A DNA stretch of 64,000 nucleotides, from positions 1 to 64,000 of the forward strand of contig CAWKFA010000008.1 in assembly GCA_963848825.1 (NCBI GenBank), in the 5' to 3' direction. The stretch comes from CAVVSQ01 sp963848825. Its GTDB lineage: Bacteria > Planctomycetota > Planctomycetia > Gemmatales > Gemmataceae. Made by a program: the position numbers and the translations under genes. Each line of letters starts with the position of its first letter. The stretch's first letter is position 1. The notes below the pieces were generated by a model, which worked only from the letters and a program-made list of their open reading frames with translations, had not been told where the DNA came from and made no database searches. Shown one piece after another: positions 52,244 to 62,669 of this stretch.

Positions 52244-52292
52244 TTCCGCCAACAATAACGCGGGGCCGTCGGTCTGGCCGGGGCACAACGGT

Positions 52293-53282
52293 TCACTTCT
52301 CACTTTTTGGGCGCACGCCCACCACCCGGAAATAAAACGCCCAGTCTCCGTCTCCCTGGCAAATCTTGATGAGCAGCGTGTTCTTGCCTTTGCGTAACTT
52401 AAGGGTAGCCTTGTTTTGGTCCGGTGCGGCGGCGCGATAAACTTCTTCCTCGATGATTTTTGAGCCGTTGAACCACACGGTCAAGGTGTCGTCGCTGCCC
52501 AGGGAAACCTCGGCCTCGCGGGCCTGGGCGCAGTCGATTTCGCGATAGAGATACACCACGGCGGCGGAATTGTTCGGGGCGTCGAACAGCGCCAGGTTAT
52601 TGACTTCGCCATCCTTGAAACTGCCCGGCTGCCAGCGTGCCTGGGTGCCGTTTTTGCCTGGATAGGTTTTCTTCAGGTCAATCTCTGTTTCGGGCGGATA
52701 GGCCGTCTTGAAACCGGCATTGTTGTCATTGGCGAAGGGGCCAATGTAGTGCCATGGGCCCAGGTTGACCGCTTCCGTCTGGATACTCTCGATGGCATCC
52801 TTGAAGATCGCGATGTAATCGTTGTCCCGCTTGCCATCGGGCTTGGCCATCTCGCGATCTTTCAGCGCCGTCAGCGCGTCCAGGGCAAAGGTCGCATGTT
52901 TGGGCACCTGGCCCAGCGCCGCGGCCGCCGCACGCTGTACTTCGCGTTTTTCCCTGTCACTGAAAAGCGGACCGAGGTCCTTCGCCCAGGTCTCCGGGCT
53001 GTAACGCAAAATGCCCAGGGCATAGGCGGCAGCGCCGCGCACGTCGGCGTCAGGGTCTTTTAGGCCCTGCGCTATCAGCGGCGTGGCGTCCTTGGCGATG
53101 CCGCCGCGGACCATTTCCAGCTCGGCCAGTCTGGTGATGGCAAATTTGCGAGCATCGGGCGTTTTAACGGTCTTGAGTACCTTGATGTTCTCTTCAACTT
53201 CCCGTTTAGCGGTGCCCTGCGCCATGGACATATTCGCCAGGCTCAAGAGCAGACTCATCCCGCCGGCCAGGTTTCGCCACAT
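52293..53282 (-). CDS. Secreted HEAT-repeat protein with C-terminal beta domain
   Basis: A 329-residue protein from ATG 53280-53282 with AAGGAG upstream. The signal peptide (LAGGMSLLLSLANMSMAQG) is followed by HEAT units (KDPDADVRGAAAYALGILR; EVQRAAAAALGQVPKHATF) to about residue 165. Then comes a beta-rich C-terminal region (PWHYIGPFANDNNAGFKTAY; SLGSDDTLTVWFNGSKIIEE), common in planctomycete secreted proteins and like the non-catalytic sugar-binding or PA14-type modules. It begins two bases after the last TPR-glycosyltransferase gene stop, so it is probably in the same operon. Role unknown. Confidence 0.7.
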   Translation of the reverse strand: MWRNLAGGMSLLLSLANMSMAQGTAKREVEENIKVLKTVKTPDARKFAITRLAELEMVRGGIAKDATPLIAQGLKDPDADVRGAAAYALGILRYSPETWAKDLGPLFSDREKREVQRAAAAALGQVPKHATFALDALTALKDREMAKPDGKRDNDYIAIFKDAIESIQTEAVNLGPWHYIGPFANDNNAGFKTAYPPETEIDLKKTYPGKNGTQARWQPGSFKDGEVNNLALFDAPNNSAAVVYLYREIDCAQAREAEVSLGSDDTLTVWFNGSKIIEEEVYRAAAPDQNKATLKLRKGKNTLLIKICQGDGDWAFYFRVVGVRPKSEK

Positions 53283-53284
53283 GA

Positions 53285-55209
53285 TCAGTCTCCTTGAATT
53301 GGACGCTTCGTCGCTATTATAGTGCGGATTGCCGTCGCGATGCGTTCAAACACTTCGCCCCATTCGCCGAACCGGTTCTGGCGGAAAAGACGCATCGTTG
53401 GATACCAGGGGCTATCGTCACGTCCAAGTTGCCAGCGCCAGCAGGCGGCATGAGGCAAGGCTACCCAGACCGGCACGCCCAGAGCACCCGCCAGATGAGG
53501 CACGGCGGTGTCCACGCTTACGACCAGGTCCAGGCTCATGAGGGCCCCCGCTACGTCCTCCAGCGAATCTCGGTTGAAATGGCTTCCCAGGTCGGTGACG
53601 GTAAAAGGACTGGCCGCGATCTGGTTGCTCGCCTCGCCAACTTGCAAACTGACCAGGCGCACGCCTTCGATCCGGGCCAACGGCTCAAAACTAATTAGCG
53701 GCACAGAACGCTGTGCGAGGGAGCGGTTGCGATATCCTTTATGCTTGAGGTCGCCTTGCCAGGCAATGCCGATGGTCAGGCTGCGCTCGCCAGCGGGCAG
53801 GCCCGCCAGAGTATGCTCGAGTTCTTGCCGCCAGTAGAGCACGCGTTCGCGCCCGGCGTTCATATAGGGGCTTTTGGAGGGAATATTGCTCAAGGTGGTG
53901 CCCAACAGTCCGGGCAGGCTTAGCAGCGGCACCTGCACGTCAAAAGCGCGGCAGCGCGTCACCCGCGGCGATAAGCTGGTCCACGCCGCCCACGCCGTCC
54001 AGCAACTTGATGACCGCGGGCTGGCACTCGAAAACCACCGTGCCGCCACGCTGCTTGAGCAACGGCAGGAAACGCAGAAATTGGATCGTGTCGCCCAGGC
54101 CCTGCTCGGCATACACCAAAATGGTCTTGCCGGTGAGGGGGCGCCGTCCCAGCGGGGCTCTCGAAAAGACCTTCGAACCATGCCGGTTTGCGTCCAGCGC
54201 TGTTCGTAATCCGGCCAGGCGCTGGCGAAATCGCCGCGCAGGCAAGCGCAATAGTGAGCGGTTCCACAGGGCGGCGCCCTGGCGGGGTTCGATGGCGAGC
54301 GCGGCGCTCGTAACACTCGGCGGCTTCCGCGACCAGGCCCTGGTCCTTGTAGATGTTGCCCAGGTTGTTGTGAGCATCGACATTGGTCGGATTGAGACGT
54401 AACGATTCCTGGTAGCACTGGACGGCCTCCGCCATCTTGCCCTGCTCTCCAAGGAGGATGCCAAGATTGTTGTGCGCCCGGCATGGTTCGGCGCGATGCG
54501 CAGGGCTTGCCGAAAGCAGTCCGCTGCTTCCTCCATGCGGCCCAGGTCTTTGAGTGCGTTACCCAGATTGAAATGAGCCATGGCGTTGGCGGGATCGATA
54601 CGCAGGGCCTGGCGATAGCTTAGGCTTGCCTCCTCAAGCTTCCCCATGGCGCCGAGCGCGTTGCCCAGGTTGTTAAAGCCGTGAGCATGGCGTGGATTTA
54701 TTTCAAGCGCACGCCGGTAACAGGCGCTTGCCCCGTCGAACTGGCCCTGGCTCATGTAAACGTTGCCAAGGTTTAGGTGCGCGTCGGCGTGCAGGGGCTG
54801 GAGACGCAATGCCTGGCCGTAAGCCGAGGCTGCTTCCGGGAGCTGATTTTGGCTGAGCAGCGCGTTGCCGAGATTGATGTAGGCTTCGACGTGCACCGGG
54901 TTAATGGTCAAGACCTGCCGAAAGCCGGCGGCGGCTTCGGTGAATTGGCCCCGACTCATCAAAACCAGGCCGAGATTGAAATGCACGCCATCGGCCGCCG
55001 GGTTCAGGAGAAGAGATTGGCGTAGGAGCGATACCGCTGCTTCATGGTGCCCTGTCTGATGGGCCAACAGGCCCAGGAGGTGATGGGTCTCGGCATGCCG
55101 GGGATCGGCTTCGAGGATCTGCCGATATAGGGGTTCGGCTTGCGCACAGGTTGCCACCCTGGTGATAGTGCACCGCGCGCTGCAACATGTCGGCGAGGTG
55201 GGGTGTCAT
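53285..55209 (-). CDS. TPR-glycosyltransferase paralogue 1 (heavily frameshifted)
   Basis: Start ATG 55207-55209 (MTPHLADMLQRAVHYHQGGN). About nine tetratricopeptide repeats follow (ADAHLNLGNVYMSQGQFDGA; NAMAHFNLGNALKDLGRMEE). The C-terminal GT-B-like half has TILVYAEQGLGDTIQFLRFL, IGIAWQGDLKHKG, VVSVDTAVPHLAGALGVPVW and SPWYPTMRLFRQNRFGEWGE. Frame shifts occur near 55150, 54480, 54270, 54140 and 53945, and a few more are likely; this is the most broken copy. It may be truly decaying or suffer from indels. The downstream HEAT gene begins 2 bases after the stop. Confidence 0.82.
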
Positions 55210-55244
55210 CGAAAATCCCGAAAAAAAGCAGCCGAGGCCGCAAG

Positions 55245-57149
55245 CTATCCCATGGCGCCGAGTTGTTGCCGCTTAGCCAGCGTAAACCGTAACGCGTCCG
55301 CGATGCGCTCGAAGACATCGCTCCAGTCGCCCGCCCGGTTTTGACGAAAAAGCCGCATGGTCGGATACCAGGGGCTGTCGGGGCGTTCCAGGAGCCAGCG
55401 CCAGTCGGGTGTTTTTTGCAGCGCCACCCAGACCGGCGCTCCCAGTGCTCCGGCAAGGTGGGGCACCGAGGTGCAGGAACTGATAACGAGGTCCAGGTTC
55501 ATTATAGCCGCCGCGGTATCCTCGAAAGTTGCCAGCTGGTTTCCCAAATCCAGCACGGGATATCGTTCCGTGAAAGCAGTCAACTGGTTGAGCCCGGGCC
55601 CTTTTTGCAAGCTGATGAGCCTCACACCGGGCACTCGAGCCACGGCCGCGAAATGTTCGAGCGGGATCGAACGAAACTGATCGCCGCCAAAGCCCGGATT
55701 GCCTTGCCAGACGATGCCAATTTTGAAGTCGAGCGTTGCCTCGCCGCCCGGCCCGTGGCGGATAACTTCCGCCCAATGTTGAATACGTTTCGGGCTCGCG
55801 GCGAGGTAAGGGACTGGCGCTGGGATCGTGGCCAATGTCGTTTTGAAAATTCCCGGCAGGCTGAGGAGCGCAGCCTTTACATCATGGGGCGGCAGTGCAC
55901 TTCCCTTGGCGATGAAGCGATCAACTCCGGGAAAGCCGGCCAACAGGTCGAGCAGCGCTGGCTCGCATTCAAAGAGAACCGTGCCGCCCCGGCTTTTTAC
56001 GAGCGGCAGGTAGCGAATAAACTGAATCGCGTCGCCAAAACCTTGTTCCGCATAGACCAGGATCGTTTTCCCGATCAACGAGGTTCCATCCCAGGCAGGG
56101 TGCCCGGATGAGGGAGGAGCGATGTTGGGCATGGTCAAACGCTGTTCATAATCATGCCAGCCATTCTCAAGATCCCCCTGCGTCAAGCGCAGCAGGGAGC
56201 GGCGAAATAGGGCTTTCTGGTCGGTGGGAAACGCCCCGAGGATTTCGTCGTTCTGTTGCAGCGCCTGGTTAATTGACCCCAAACGCATAAGGGCGGTAGC
56301 AAGGTTGCCACGGGCGTCGACATGGGCCGGGTTAAGTCGCAACGTCTGCTCGTAGAACGGGACCGCCTCCAGGAGTCGTCCTTGCTCGCCGAGCGCGTTG
56401 GCCAAATTGTAGGCCGCGTCGGTGTGGTTGGGGTTGGAGTGCAGGGCCAGTCGATAGTGCGTGCAGGAATCGTCCAACCGCCCCAATTCCCAAAAAGCGT
56501 TGCCAAGCCGAACATGGTTTTCCACGTGCCGCGGATCGAGCACTGCCACCTGCCGGTAACAGGCGAGCGCTTCGGTGGCTTGCCGCCGATCTTGATAAAT
56601 AGTGCCCAGGACGAACAAGGCACGCACATAGGTTGGGTCCAGATGCAGGGCCTGGCGAAGGACGACGATGGCTTCGTCGAGTTGTCCCTGGGATTGGAGA
56701 GCGGCACCGAGGTTGTTGTAGGCGTGGACATGCTGGGGGTTAAGTTGCAGTACCGCGCGATAGCTTGTGATGGCCTCGCCCGGCTTGCCCTGTGCAAGGA
56801 GAGAGTTACCAAGATTGAGGTGCGCTTCGACATGGGCGGGATCGAGCGCCAGAGCACGTTGAAAACAACTGGCGGCGTCGGCGAATTGATTGGCGCTGAT
56901 CAGTACGACGCCGAAGTTGACGAGAGTGCCTTCCGAGGCGGCATTCAAAACGACAGCCTGACGCAACAAGGCGATAGCCAGATCGGGGCGGCCAGTCTGA
57001 TGAGCCACCAGCCCCAAAAGATGATGCGTCTCGGCATGCGTGGGGTCTGCTTCCAGTACGTGCCGATAGAGCTGTTCCGCCTGGCCGAGATTGCCGGCCT
57101 GGTGGCACTGGAGAGCACGCTGGAAGAGTTCCGCGGTTATGGACATCAT
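55245..57149 (-). CDS. TPR-glycosyltransferase paralogue 2, intact
   Basis: The reference copy of the array, 634 residues without a break. Residues 1-320 are tetratricopeptide repeats (AETHHLLGLVAHQTGRPDLA; VHAYNNLGAALQSQGQLDEA) that should bind protein substrates. Residues 345-634 form a glycosyltransferase-like fold of the heptosyltransferase (GT9/GT-B) kind, with ILVYAEQGFGDAIQFIRYLP, FKIGIVWQGNPGFGGD, RLISLQKGPGLNQL, SSCTSVPHLAGALGAPVWVA and RPDSPWYPTMRLFRQNRAGD. By its fold it may transfer a nucleotide sugar to a protein, as O-GlcNAc-type TPR enzymes do, but this is inference. No signal peptide. It starts 16 bases after the stop of paralogue 3. Confidence 0.88.
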   Translation of the reverse strand: MMSITAELFQRALQCHQAGNLGQAEQLYRHVLEADPTHAETHHLLGLVAHQTGRPDLAIALLRQAVVLNAASEGTLVNFGVVLISANQFADAASCFQRALALDPAHVEAHLNLGNSLLAQGKPGEAITSYRAVLQLNPQHVHAYNNLGAALQSQGQLDEAIVVLRQALHLDPTYVRALFVLGTIYQDRRQATEALACYRQVAVLDPRHVENHVRLGNAFWELGRLDDSCTHYRLALHSNPNHTDAAYNLANALGEQGRLLEAVPFYEQTLRLNPAHVDARGNLATALMRLGSINQALQQNDEILGAFPTDQKALFRRSLLRLTQGDLENGWHDYEQRLTMPNIAPPSSGHPAWDGTSLIGKTILVYAEQGFGDAIQFIRYLPLVKSRGGTVLFECEPALLDLLAGFPGVDRFIAKGSALPPHDVKAALLSLPGIFKTTLATIPAPVPYLAASPKRIQHWAEVIRHGPGGEATLDFKIGIVWQGNPGFGGDQFRSIPLEHFAAVARVPGVRLISLQKGPGLNQLTAFTERYPVLDLGNQLATFEDTAAAIMNLDLVISSCTSVPHLAGALGAPVWVALQKTPDWRWLLERPDSPWYPTMRLFRQNRAGDWSDVFERIADALRFTLAKRQQLGAMG

Positions 57150-57165
57150 TGCTGCAACTCAAGGC

Positions 57166-59226
57166 TCATGTCTTAGCAGGGCGTCCTGGGAAGTCAGTCA
57201 ACGCGTTAGCCACGGCGTCAAACACGCTCGCCCAATCGCCGCGCCGCTTTTGGCGAAACAAGCGCAGGGTAGGATACCACGGACTATCGGTGCGCTCGGT
57301 AAGCCAGCGCACAGTCCGGTACGAGAGGCAAGAGCAGCCAGACAGGGACGCCCAGGGCGCCCCCCACATGGGCCGCCACGGTGTCCACCGTTACCACCAG
57401 GTCGAGACATGTCAGCGTCGCGGCAAGGTCCTCGAATGAATTTGGTTCGAACCGGCTCCCGGCATCAACAACGGGAAAGCCAACTTGCCCAACTTGTTCC
57501 AGTCCCGCGGCCAACTGCAAGCTAACGAGGCGTACGCCTTTGATGGCCGCCAGCCTTTCGAAGTGGGCCAGTGGCAGAGAGCGTTCGCGGTCCTTGGGGT
57601 GCGTCGGGTTTCCTTGCCAGACAATGCCGACTTGTAGGATTTTATCATCAACCAGCGCTGAATGTCGGTAGCGCTCCGAGCAAAGTCGTGTAATTTCTTG
57701 CCGCCAGTAGTTGACACGTTCTGGATCGACGCTCACATAGGGGATCTGCGCCGGAATTGCTGGAGTCGGCGTCACAAAAAAAGCCGGCAGGCTTAACAAG
57801 GATGCCTGTACGTCGAAGGCTGGCAGCGGTGCGCCGGCCTCGATGAATTGATCGACCCCCGGTAATTCACTGAGCAACTTGCCTCTTTTCGCAGGCCCGG
57901 TTGAAGAAATATCGGTCCGCGCGGCGTCGAGGAGTGGGCCAGGGCATTCGAAGAGCACCGTGCCGCCACAGCTCTTGACGAGCGCCAGATAACGCATGAA
58001 CTGGATTGTGTCGCCCAGGCCATGTTCCGCATAGACGAGGATCGTCCGGCCGTGCAGCGGCGACCCGTCCCAGCGCGGCTCGCGGAAAGAGCGCCGCACC
58101 ATCCCCGGCTGGCGCAGCGCAACTCGAAGTCCGGCCAGCCGCGGGCGAAATCACCTTGCAACAGGCGCAGAAGGCAGCGGTTCCAGAGTGCGCGCGGATG
58201 GTCGGGCTCAAGGCCCAGAGCGCGCTCAAAACAACTGGCCGCGTCGTCGAGCCGGCCCTGTTCCTTGAGAGCGAGGCCGAGGTTATTGTGATACTCGGCA
58301 TAATGGGGTGCAACACGCAATGCCTGGCGATAGCAGGCCTCCGCTTCCTCCAGGCCTCCGGGATGCATCAGTACGTTGCCCAGGTTGTTCCACGCTTCGG
58401 CATGGTTGGCATCGAAGTGCAAGGTGCGCCGGTAAAGCTGCTCGGCGCGGTGGCCTTGCCCCTGATTGAGGAGGAGAATGCCGAGATTGTTCAGGGCATC
58501 GGCAAAGCCGGGCTCGTAATCGATGGCCGTGCTATAACAAACGGCCGCTTCGTCCAGCCGGCCCAGGTACCGGAGTGCGTTACCAAGATTGTAATGCGCC
58601 CGGGCATTGCCGGGCTCATGCCGCAGCGCCTGGCGAAAGGCCTTTTCGGCCTGATCGTACTGGCCTTGCCCGGCCAGCACAGTGCCCAAATTGGTGAGCG
58701 CATGCACGTGTTGAGGGTTCAGGCTCAGGGCGGCCTGGAAACAGGCGTTGGCCTCGCCAAGCATGCCCTGCTCGGCGAGCGCGGCTCCCAGATTGACATG
58801 CAGGTCGGCGACGAGGGGCTGTAAGGCCACGGCGTGGCGGTAGTGAATGCTTGCCTCGGCGGCACGTCGCAGGCTCATCAGGGCATGGCCAAGGTTGAGG
58901 TGTGCCATCAGGTTGCTGGAATTGAGGGCGAGGGCCTGGCGAAAGCTGGCGACGGCCTCGTCGACCTGATGGCGACCTAATTGCACAATTCCCAGGTTGC
59001 AGTGGGTCGCGTCTGCCTGAGGGTTCAACGCGATGGCTTTGCGAATCAGGGCTGTGGCCAAATCGTGATTGCCAGCCTGGTGTGCCAGGAGACCCAAAAG
59101 GTGATGGCCTTCGGCGTGTGCCGGATCGGCTTGCAAAACTTGCTTGTAGAGTGATTCGGCCCGCGCCAGTTCGCCGGCCTGATGGAACTGGACGCCTTGC
59201 TGCAATAACTCCGTGGTCGTGGGCAT
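57166..59226 (-). CDS. TPR-glycosyltransferase paralogue 3 (frameshifted)
   Basis: Start ATG 59224-59226 (MPTTTELLQQGVQFHQAGEL). Eleven or so tetratricopeptide repeats (LVADLHVNLGAALAEQGMLG; FADALNNLGILLLNQGQGHR) precede the transferase half (TILVYAEHGLGDTIQFMRYL; VDTVAAHVGGALGVPVWLLL; DSPWYPTLRLFRQKRRGDWA). An insertion of about 20 residues (near TDISSTGPAKRGKLLSELPG) lies between the two strands of the first transferase lobe and is absent from the other copies. Breaks are near 58105 and 57305. It ends 16 bases before paralogue 2. Confidence 0.85.
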
Positions 59227-59234
59227 GGTGAGAA

Positions 59235-60933
59235 CTATACGCGTGGGTTGGTCGCGAGGCGCCGTGGTTGTTCCAGGTGCAGCGCCGCCGCGATGCGTTC
59301 GAAGACTTCTTCCCAATCACCTGCTCGGCATTGGCGAAATAGGCGCATGGTTGGATACCAGGGACTGTCCAGACGGTCAAGAAGCCAGCGCCAATCGGGG
59401 GTTTGCTGCAAAGCAGTCCAGACCGGTATGCCCAGAGCTCCTGCGAGATGCGGAACCGACGTGCAGGAACTGATAACCAGGTCGAGATTCATCATGACAG
59501 CCGCCGTGTCGCTGAAGGTTTCCAGCCGGGAACTTAAATCGAGAATGGGGCAATGCCCGCCCAGCGCCTTTATTTGCTCCGAGCCCGCCTCTTTCTGTAA
59601 GCTTATAAGCCTGACGCCCGCCACACGTGCCAGTCTCGCAAAATAAGTTAACGGTATCGAACGCGAGCGATCGCCGCTGAAGGCGGGATTGCCTTGCCAG
59701 GCGATGCCTACCCGCAACCCCTCGGCCGGCTGTACTCCCAGGCAACGATCTAAATCTTCACGCCAACGCTCGACCAGTTTTGCATCGGCACGCAGGTAAG
59801 GAACGGTCGCCGGAATCGTGGCCAGTGTCGTGCCGAAGATGCCGGGAAGGCTCAACAGCGGCAGCCACACGTCGAACGCCGGCAGCGGCGTACCCTCAAT
59901 GATGAGGTAGTCCAGTCCAGTGAGCCCGACCAGCAGGGGTTGCAGGGCCGCCTGGGTTTGAAACAACACCTTGCCGCCGCGACCTTGAACCATCGGTAGG
60001 TAGCGTAGAAACTGGATGGTGTCCCCCAGTCCCTGTTCGGCATAAATCAATATCGTTTTGCCGTGGAGGGGACGGCCATCCCAGCGGGGTTGAGCGAAGC
60101 GCGGGGCCGTCAATCCGGGCCGGCCCAGGCGCTGTTCATAATCTTTCCAGGCGGTGGCAAAATCACCTCGCAACAGGTTAAGAAGTGCCTGATTGCCAAG
60201 GGCCATTCTATGGCCTGGCTGAACGCTTAGGGCCTGCCGATAGCAGTCCGCGGCTTCCTCCAGGCGACCCTCCTGCGCGAGAGCCAGTCCAAGGTTGTTG
60301 TGCGCATCGGCATGACCCGGGTTGAGCGCGAGCGCTTGCTGGAAACTCTTGATCGCCAGGGACGGCTGACCCATCTCGTTGAGCGCATTGCCCAGATTGT
60401 TGTGCGCATCCGGATTGTGTGGATTGAGCGCCAGCGCTTGCTGAAAGCACTCGATTGCTTCCGAACGCTGGCCTCTGCCGACAAGGGCGTTACCCAGGTT
60501 TGTGTAGGCATCGCCGTGCCGGGGATCGATGCGCAGGGCTTCGCGATAGCAGGCAATCGCTGCGCCGAGATCCCCCTGGGCGCCATGGACGTTGCCGAGG
60601 TTATAGTGTGCCTGCGCCAGTCCGGCATCGAGCGCCAGCGCCTGCCGATAGGCAATGGCCGCGGCGGCGAGGTTTTTTTTCGCGAACTGAATGTTACCCA
60701 GGTTGATGTGCGCTTCCGCCAGGGCGGGGTTGGTTTTCAGGGCCAGGTTGAAGGATAAGGCCGCCTCGTCGAGCCGGCCTTGTGCCATGAGAACGTGGCC
60801 CAGGTTGAAATGAATTCAGCGCGTTGCGCGGATCGATAAGCAGGAGCTGCCGGTAAAGCGGTTCCGCCTGCTTCAGGTTGCCGCTCTGATGATGGTGCAG
60901 TGCGCGTTGAGCTGTTTCTTCGGTGGTGCCCAT
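59235..60933 (-). CDS. TPR-glycosyltransferase paralogue 4 (one frameshift)
   Basis: Start ATG 60931-60933 (MGTTEETAQRALHHHQSGNL). One break near 60815 separates the first TPR from the rest. Seven or eight repeats (LAEAHINLGNIQFAKKNLAA; NPDAHNNLGNALNEMGQPSL) precede TILIYAEQGLGDTIQFLRYL, RVGIAWQGNPAFSGDRSR, SSCTSVPHLAGALGIPVWTA and RLDSPWYPTMRLFRQCRAGD. Its ATG directly abuts the TGA stop of paralogue 5 (TGAATG), so the two are translationally coupled. It ends 8 bases before paralogue 3. Confidence 0.87.
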
Positions 60934-62635
60934 TCATCCAATCTTGGCGGATTGTCCGGGGCCGGTCAAGGTCGCAGCCATCGCGGCCATGCGTTCGAAC
61001 ACGTCCTGCCAATCCCCCGGCCGCTGCTGCCGAAATAACCGCATCGTTGGATACCAGGGGCTATCGTCACGGCCCAGGAGCCAGCGCCAGCAGGCCACGA
61101 AGGGCAGGGCGGCCCAAACAGGCACACCCAGCGCGCCGGCCACATGAACCACGGCGGTGTCCACACTGACGATTAAATCGAGGCTCCGCACTGCGCCTGC
61201 CAGGTCCTCCAGAGATGCAGGATTGAAACGACTCCCCAGATCGGCTACCGGAAAAGAGGTTGTCGTGAGTTCTTCTGTGCCAGGCCCGACCTGGAGACTG
61301 GAAGGCGGCACGTTTGGCAGGCGCGCAGGGCGCGAAGCAGCGCAATGGACAGGATTTCAAATGATGGCCCGGATGAACTGAATTTGCTTTCCAGGCGATG
61401 CCCACCTTCACGATGTGGGAATCTGCGTGCGATACGCCGGAGGAAAGCTGTTTGATCACGCCCGACCAGCGCTCGGCGTGCCTGGCGTCTGCGACCAGAT
61501 AGGGATGGCGCGCGGGGATATTGCTCAGTGTCGTGCCAAATATGCCGGGAAGACTCATCAGGGGTACCGTCAGGTCGAACGGGGGCAACGGCGCACCGGC
61601 CGGCAAGATTTGGTCCGGCCCCTGAATTCGCCTGAGCAGCTCGTAAAGCGGCGGCTGGCATTCAAACAAGACGGTGCCGCCGCGCGCCTTGACCATGGGC
61701 AGATAGCGCATGAAGTGAATGGTGTCGCCCAGGCCTTGTTCGCCATAAACCAGTATGGTTTTACCTTGAAAAGATGAGCCATCCCAGCGCGGCTGGTGAA
61801 AGGTACGCGCGCTCACCCCGGGTACGGCCCAGCGATTTTCAAAAGGCGGCCAACCGCCCGCCAAATCACCATCTTGCAGGCGTAGCAAGCCGCGATTCCA
61901 CTGCGCCAGCTTGTTGTCAGGTTCGAGGCGCAGCGATTGATCCAGGTACGCGGTGCCCTCGGCCCGGCGTCCGAGGCTTACGAGAGCGTTGCCAAGGTTG
62001 TTGAGAGCATGCGCGTCGTTGGGGTTGAGCGCCAGTGCCTGCTGAAAACAGATGATGGCGGGGCCGAGCTGCTGTTCTTCCCTAAGCGCGTTGCCCAGGT
62101 TGTTAAGTACGCCGGCGTGCCTGGGGTCGATGGCCAAGGCGCTCCGAAAATGTTGAATCGATTCGTCACGCCGGCCTGCATCCTTGAGAACGTTGCCCAG
62201 GTTGTAGTGAGTGTTCGCATCGTCGGGGCTTAGCTCCAGCGCGCGGCGCAGCGCCCGAGCCGCATCGTCGAGTTGCCCCTGGCGTAACAGGACTGTGCCC
62301 AGGTTATAGTGGGCATTCGCCAGATTGGGGGCCAGTTGTACAGCACGGCGATAGCACCGGGCCGCCTCCGCAAGCTGCCCTCGCGCGGTAAAAACATTGC
62401 CGAGATTGACCTCCGCTTCGGCGAAGTTGGGAACGCATTGCAATGCTTGCTGAAAACAAGCACCGGCTTCGTCCAGCAGTCCCCGCGCGAGAAGTACGCT
62501 GCCCAGGTTGTAGTGGGCGATGCCGCTGGACGAATCGGCCTCCAGGACAAGGCGATAGAGCCTCGTCGCCTCCGGCAGGTTGCCCGCTTGATGGCACTGG
62601 ATTGCTAGCTGCAACGACTCGGCGATGGTAGGCAT
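60934..62635 (-). CDS. TPR-glycosyltransferase paralogue 5 (frameshifted)
   Basis: Start ATG 62633-62635 (MPTIAESLQLAIQCHQAGNL), chosen to line up with the other copies; an ATG 9 bases upstream is also in frame. Seven or eight repeats (LANAHYNLGTVLLRQGQLDD; NDAHALNNLGNALVSLGRRA) precede TILVYGEQGLGDTIHFMRYL and VKVGIAWKANSVHPGHHLKS. After a break near 61320-61390 come VSVDTAVVHVAGALGVPVWA and RDDSPWYPTMRLFRQQRPGD. The stop TGA touches the next start. Confidence 0.85.
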
Positions 62636-62669
62636 GAGGTTCATTTTAACAGGCGCCAACAAAACAGCG

